Assembly: GCA_017557345.1 (NCBI GenBank)
Contig: JAFYZR010000101.1
Span: 1 to 43,153 of the forward strand
Reading direction: 5' to 3'
DNA: 43,153 nt
From: Paludibacteraceae bacterium
Lineage (GTDB): Bacteria; Bacteroidota; Bacteroidia; Bacteroidales; Paludibacteraceae
This document shows positions 41,112-43,153 of this stretch, piece by piece; positions within the stretch are counted from its first letter, which is position 1, and the number at the start of each line of letters is the position of its first letter. A model generated the notes under the pieces. That model worked only from the letters and a program-made list of their open reading frames with translations, was not told where the DNA came from and searched no databases. The position numbers and the translations under genes are program-made.

Positions 41112-41127
41112 CATCGTCGTAGCCCGG

Positions 41128-41541
41128 ATGCCCATGAAAGAGACCTGGAGATTCTTCAAGTTCGTGCTGTTTTCGGCCAGTGCCGGAATCATCGAGATCG
41201 GCAGTTTCGCCCTGCTGAACGAACTGTTGGACTGGCATTATTGGCCTTCCTATCTCATCGCATTGACCCTCAGCGTCCTGTGGAACTTCACGCTGAACCG
41301 GAAGTTCACCTTCCGCAGCGCGGCGAACGTGCCGCGGGCGATGCTCCTCGTCGCGGCCTACTACGCGGTCTTCACGCCCGCGACGACGATTCTCGGCAAC
41401 TGGCTTGCGGAGGATCTGGGCTGGAACGAGTACCTCGTCACGGGCATCAACATGCTTCTCAACGTCACCACCGAATTCCTCTGGCAGAAATACGTCGTCT
41501 ACCGCCATCAGATCGACACGGCGGTACCCTCTGAATCTTAG
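41128..41541 (+). CDS. GtrA-like family membrane protein
   Basis: A 137-residue protein with four transmembrane helices in the GtrA arrangement: FFKFVLFSASAGIIEIGSF at the N-terminus, LSVLWNFTLNRKFTFRSA as the signature segment, and FLWQKYVVYR at the end. GtrA-like proteins are thought to flip or bind undecaprenyl-linked sugars used in cell-surface glycan modification. ATG 41128 and ATG 41134 (beginning MKETWRFF) are both possible. Its stop overlaps the 3' end of the convergent epimerase gene by four bases. GC-rich flank composition. Confidence 0.92.
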   Translation: MPMKETWRFFKFVLFSASAGIIEIGSFALLNELLDWHYWPSYLIALTLSVLWNFTLNRKFTFRSAANVPRAMLLVAAYYAVFTPATTILGNWLAEDLGWNEYLVTGINMLLNVTTEFLWQKYVVYRHQIDTAVPSES

Positions 41542-42728
41542 AGCTTCGTCACCCCGATTCCCGGCGTGGGGGGCAGCGTGAGCTTGCCGTCCACGACGGT
41601 GACACCGGTGAAGAGGTCGTTGGAAATCAACAGATTGCCATCCAGGTCGGCGAAGTCGACGGCGGGGGAGAGCTGGGCGGCGGCGGAGACGGCGCAGGAG
41701 GTCTCGGTCATGCAGCCGAGCATGACCTTGAGACCGAGGGCGCGGGCGAGGTCGACCATCTTGTGCGCATTGCGGAGACCGCCGCATTTCATGAGCTTGA
41801 TGTTGATGCCGTCGAAGACGCCCACGGCGCGGCGGACATCGTCGACGCCCTGGACGGACTCGTCGCCGAAGAGGGGCAGGGGGCTGCGCTCCTTGAGCCA
41901 CACCTGGTCCTGGATGCTGCCGACGGGCATGGGCTGTTCGACCATGACGACGCCGTGGTCGCGGAGCCAGTAGATCATGTCGAGGGCCTTGTAGCGGTCG
42001 GTCCAGCCCTGGTTCGCGTCGACGGCGAGGGGGAGGTCGGTGACGGTGCGGATGGTCTCGATCATCTCCTTGTCCGTGTCCAGCCCCACCTTGACTTTCA
42101 GGATATTGAACTTGCCGGCGCACTCGAGGGTCTTCTCGCGCACGACCTCGGGCGTGTCGATGCCGATGGTGAAGGTCGTGGACGGGGCCTTCGCGGGGTT
42201 GTAGCCCCAGATGCGGTACCAGGGGGCGCCGAGCATTCTGCCGATGAGGTCATGCAGGGCGATGTCCACGGCGGCCTTCGCCGCGGAGTCGCCCGGGGAG
42301 AGGCTTTCCAGGTATTCTTCAATGTCGTCCAGGCAGAAAGGATCGGCAAACTGGTGGAGGTTCACCTTCTGCAGATAGGAGGTCACGGAATCGACGCTTT
42401 GGCCCAAGTAGGGCGGCATGGAGGCCTCGCCGTAGCCGGTGAAGCCTTGATAGTCGATTTCTACCTGCACGCCGGGCGTGGTGGTGCGGCTATAGGAGGA
42501 GACGGTGAAAGTGTGCTGGAGCTGCAGCTCGTAAGGATAGAAACGAAGCTTCATCCGGCGCGGGCCGGCGATGACGGGCTCGGGGGTCGTCAGGGTGTCG
42601 GTACCGGGTTCCACGACCGGGCCTTCCTGCGGCCGCCTGCCGTGGCATCCTGCCACGAGTCCGGCGCCCACCGCGCCCACGGCGGCCAGTCCCGCCACCT
42701 TCAAGAATTCACGTCTATTCTGTGCCAT
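41538..42728 (-). CDS. dipeptide epimerase (L-Ala-D/L-Glu epimerase-like, enolase superfamily) with Tat/lipoprotein signal
   Basis: A 396-residue muconate-lactonising subgroup enolase. Catalytic residues are in place: Lys211-x-Lys213 in LKVKVG, metal ligands Asp237 (VDANQGW), Glu264 (VEQPM) and Asp289 (GDES), and Lys311 in INIKLMKCGG. This fits Ala-Glu epimerases of murein peptide recycling. The N-terminus NRREFLKVAGLAAVGAVG with a lipobox ending at Cys28 suggests Tat export and lipidation, so the enzyme acts outside the cytoplasm. ATG 42728 overlaps the NlpC/P60 stop (TAATG). A longer frame to 43121 is only the shadow of that gene. Confidence 0.92.
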   Translation of the reverse strand: MAQNRREFLKVAGLAAVGAVGAGLVAGCHGRRPQEGPVVEPGTDTLTTPEPVIAGPRRMKLRFYPYELQLQHTFTVSSYSRTTTPGVQVEIDYQGFTGYGEASMPPYLGQSVDSVTSYLQKVNLHQFADPFCLDDIEEYLESLSPGDSAAKAAVDIALHDLIGRMLGAPWYRIWGYNPAKAPSTTFTIGIDTPEVVREKTLECAGKFNILKVKVGLDTDKEMIETIRTVTDLPLAVDANQGWTDRYKALDMIYWLRDHGVVMVEQPMPVGSIQDQVWLKERSPLPLFGDESVQGVDDVRRAVGVFDGINIKLMKCGGLRNAHKMVDLARALGLKVMLGCMTETSCAVSAAAQLSPAVDFADLDGNLLISNDLFTGVTVVDGKLTLPPTPGIGVTKL

Positions 42729-43153
42729 TATTCGTTGTAATAGGGATTCGTCATAGTTGTGTTCAGGCCTTCCTGCTTGTCGATGAAAGGCAGGACGCGG
42801 GAGGCGAAGAGGTAGCGGCCGGTGTTGTAGGCGTCGTAGAGCGGATCCTCCGGGCGGAAGCTGCCGATTTTCACGAGCCCGAGCGAGTGGATGAACCGCC
42901 CGTCTCCCAGGTAGAAGCCCACGTGCGAGACCTTCGGGGCCGCCGTGTCGTTGCGGCCGAAGAAGACGAGGTCGCCGGGCTGGAGGTCGTCGAAGCCGAA
43001 CAGGCGTTCGCCCGTGCGGGACTGCGGTCCGGCGTCCCGCGGGATGATGATGTCGTGCATGAAGAGCACGGTCCGGACGAAGCCGCTGCAGTCCATGCCC
43101 TTGGGCGACATGCCGGCCCACAGGTACGGGAAGCCGTTCATGGTCAATGCGGT
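42728..43153 (-). CDS. NlpC/P60 family peptidoglycan hydrolase, C-terminal part (5' end outside window)
   Basis: The catalytic domain is complete: Cys in GMDCSGFVRTV, then LQPGDLVFFG and the His in SHVGFYLGDGRF. The frame is open to the window edge at 43153, so upstream domains (often SH3b) are missing and the visible Met codons need not be the start. These cysteine peptidases cut D-Glu-diaminopimelate bonds in murein peptides. Coupling to the Ala-Glu epimerase gene by a TAATG overlap supports a murein-peptide recycling or processing pair. Confidence 0.92.
   Translation of the reverse strand, partial: TALTMNGFPYLWAGMSPKGMDCSGFVRTVLFMHDIIIPRDAGPQSRTGERLFGFDDLQPGDLVFFGRNDTAAPKVSHVGFYLGDGRFIHSLGLVKIGSFRPEDPLYDAYNTGRYLFASRVLPFIDKQEGLNTTMTNPYYNE

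Noticed and set aside
41044-42123. 359-aa minus-strand ORF and overlapping 325-aa plus-strand ORF (41763-42740)
   Set aside because: Both are frame shadows of the GC-rich dipeptide epimerase, which has all catalytic residues in its own frame.
1-43153. CRISPR array
   Set aside because: No regularly spaced short repeats with unique spacers and no cas genes were seen; the only clustered repeats are IS21-type ends and the two 23-bp units at 10468-10518.

Overview
The window looks like a chromosomal segment of an uncultured Bacteroidota member, probably order Bacteroidales. The main evidence is recurrent TAnnTTTG-type -7 promoter boxes (for example at 1444, 5528, 9514, 10606, 41061 and 41104), weak Shine-Dalgarno use, and family content: VanZ-like protein, WbqC, EpsG-type polymerase, PglC/PglD-like proteins, and an NlpC/P60 plus Ala-Glu epimerase pair. 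The flanks (1-1250 and 40.8-43.15 kb) and parts of 31-33 and 35-38 kb are visibly GC-rich. The glycan locus at 12-25 kb and several accessory cassettes are AT-rich, so the window is a compositional mosaic. No genus is claimed.

Layout. 1-1250: end of a PLP aminotransferase, a small unknown protein and a GNAT acetyltransferase, closed by a strong hairpin. 1444-5386: a two-gene unit of an HD-domain/GHKL (Hsp90-like) ATPase and a DUF4062 protein, a candidate defence or conflict system. 5444-10770: a scarred accessory zone. It has three related promoter/leader sequences with conserved RNA hairpins, a tight three-gene cassette of unknown function, a fragment of a wecB gene, an internally deleted IS21-type relic, an ATPase with a DUF4143-type C-terminus, a truncated istA, and a second copy of the tRNA-Ser 3' tail with its terminator.

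10.77-33.07 kb: a surface-polysaccharide (O-antigen or capsule) locus. It encodes WecB (ManNAc supply), four GT-B-like glycosyltransferases, a Wzx flippase, an FrhB-like iron-sulfur protein with a polysaccharide pyruvyl transferase, an EpsG/Wzy polymerase, an HpcH/HpaI aldolase, WbqC, two sugar-aminotransferase-like proteins, a PglC-like initiating phosphoglycosyl transferase, a PIG-L deacetylase and a PglD-like acyltransferase. Embedded in it is an acyl-carrier module (ACP, KASIII, SDR, MBL hydrolase, CoA-transferase) that could make a short hydroxyacyl group to decorate an amino sugar. A possible HExxH metallopeptidase follows. Together these genes could build, decorate, flip and polymerise an undecaprenyl-linked repeat unit.

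33.2-40.6 kb: accessory genes. There are two HEPN-like proteins, YhcH, a SEC-C protein, a nitroreductase-like protein, and a four-gene AT-rich operon ending in a GIY-YIG-like protein that lies directly against tRNA-Ser(CGA). The tRNA 3' end and its downstream terminator recur near 9.97-10.10 kb. About 30 kb of DNA, including the whole glycan locus, is therefore bracketed by att-like direct repeats, although no integrase is visible. 40.8-43.15 kb: chromosomal flank with a PLDc_N-like membrane protein, GtrA, a dipeptide epimerase lipoprotein and an NlpC/P60 hydrolase.

All calls come from reading the sequence and from memory of protein families. No database search was run.
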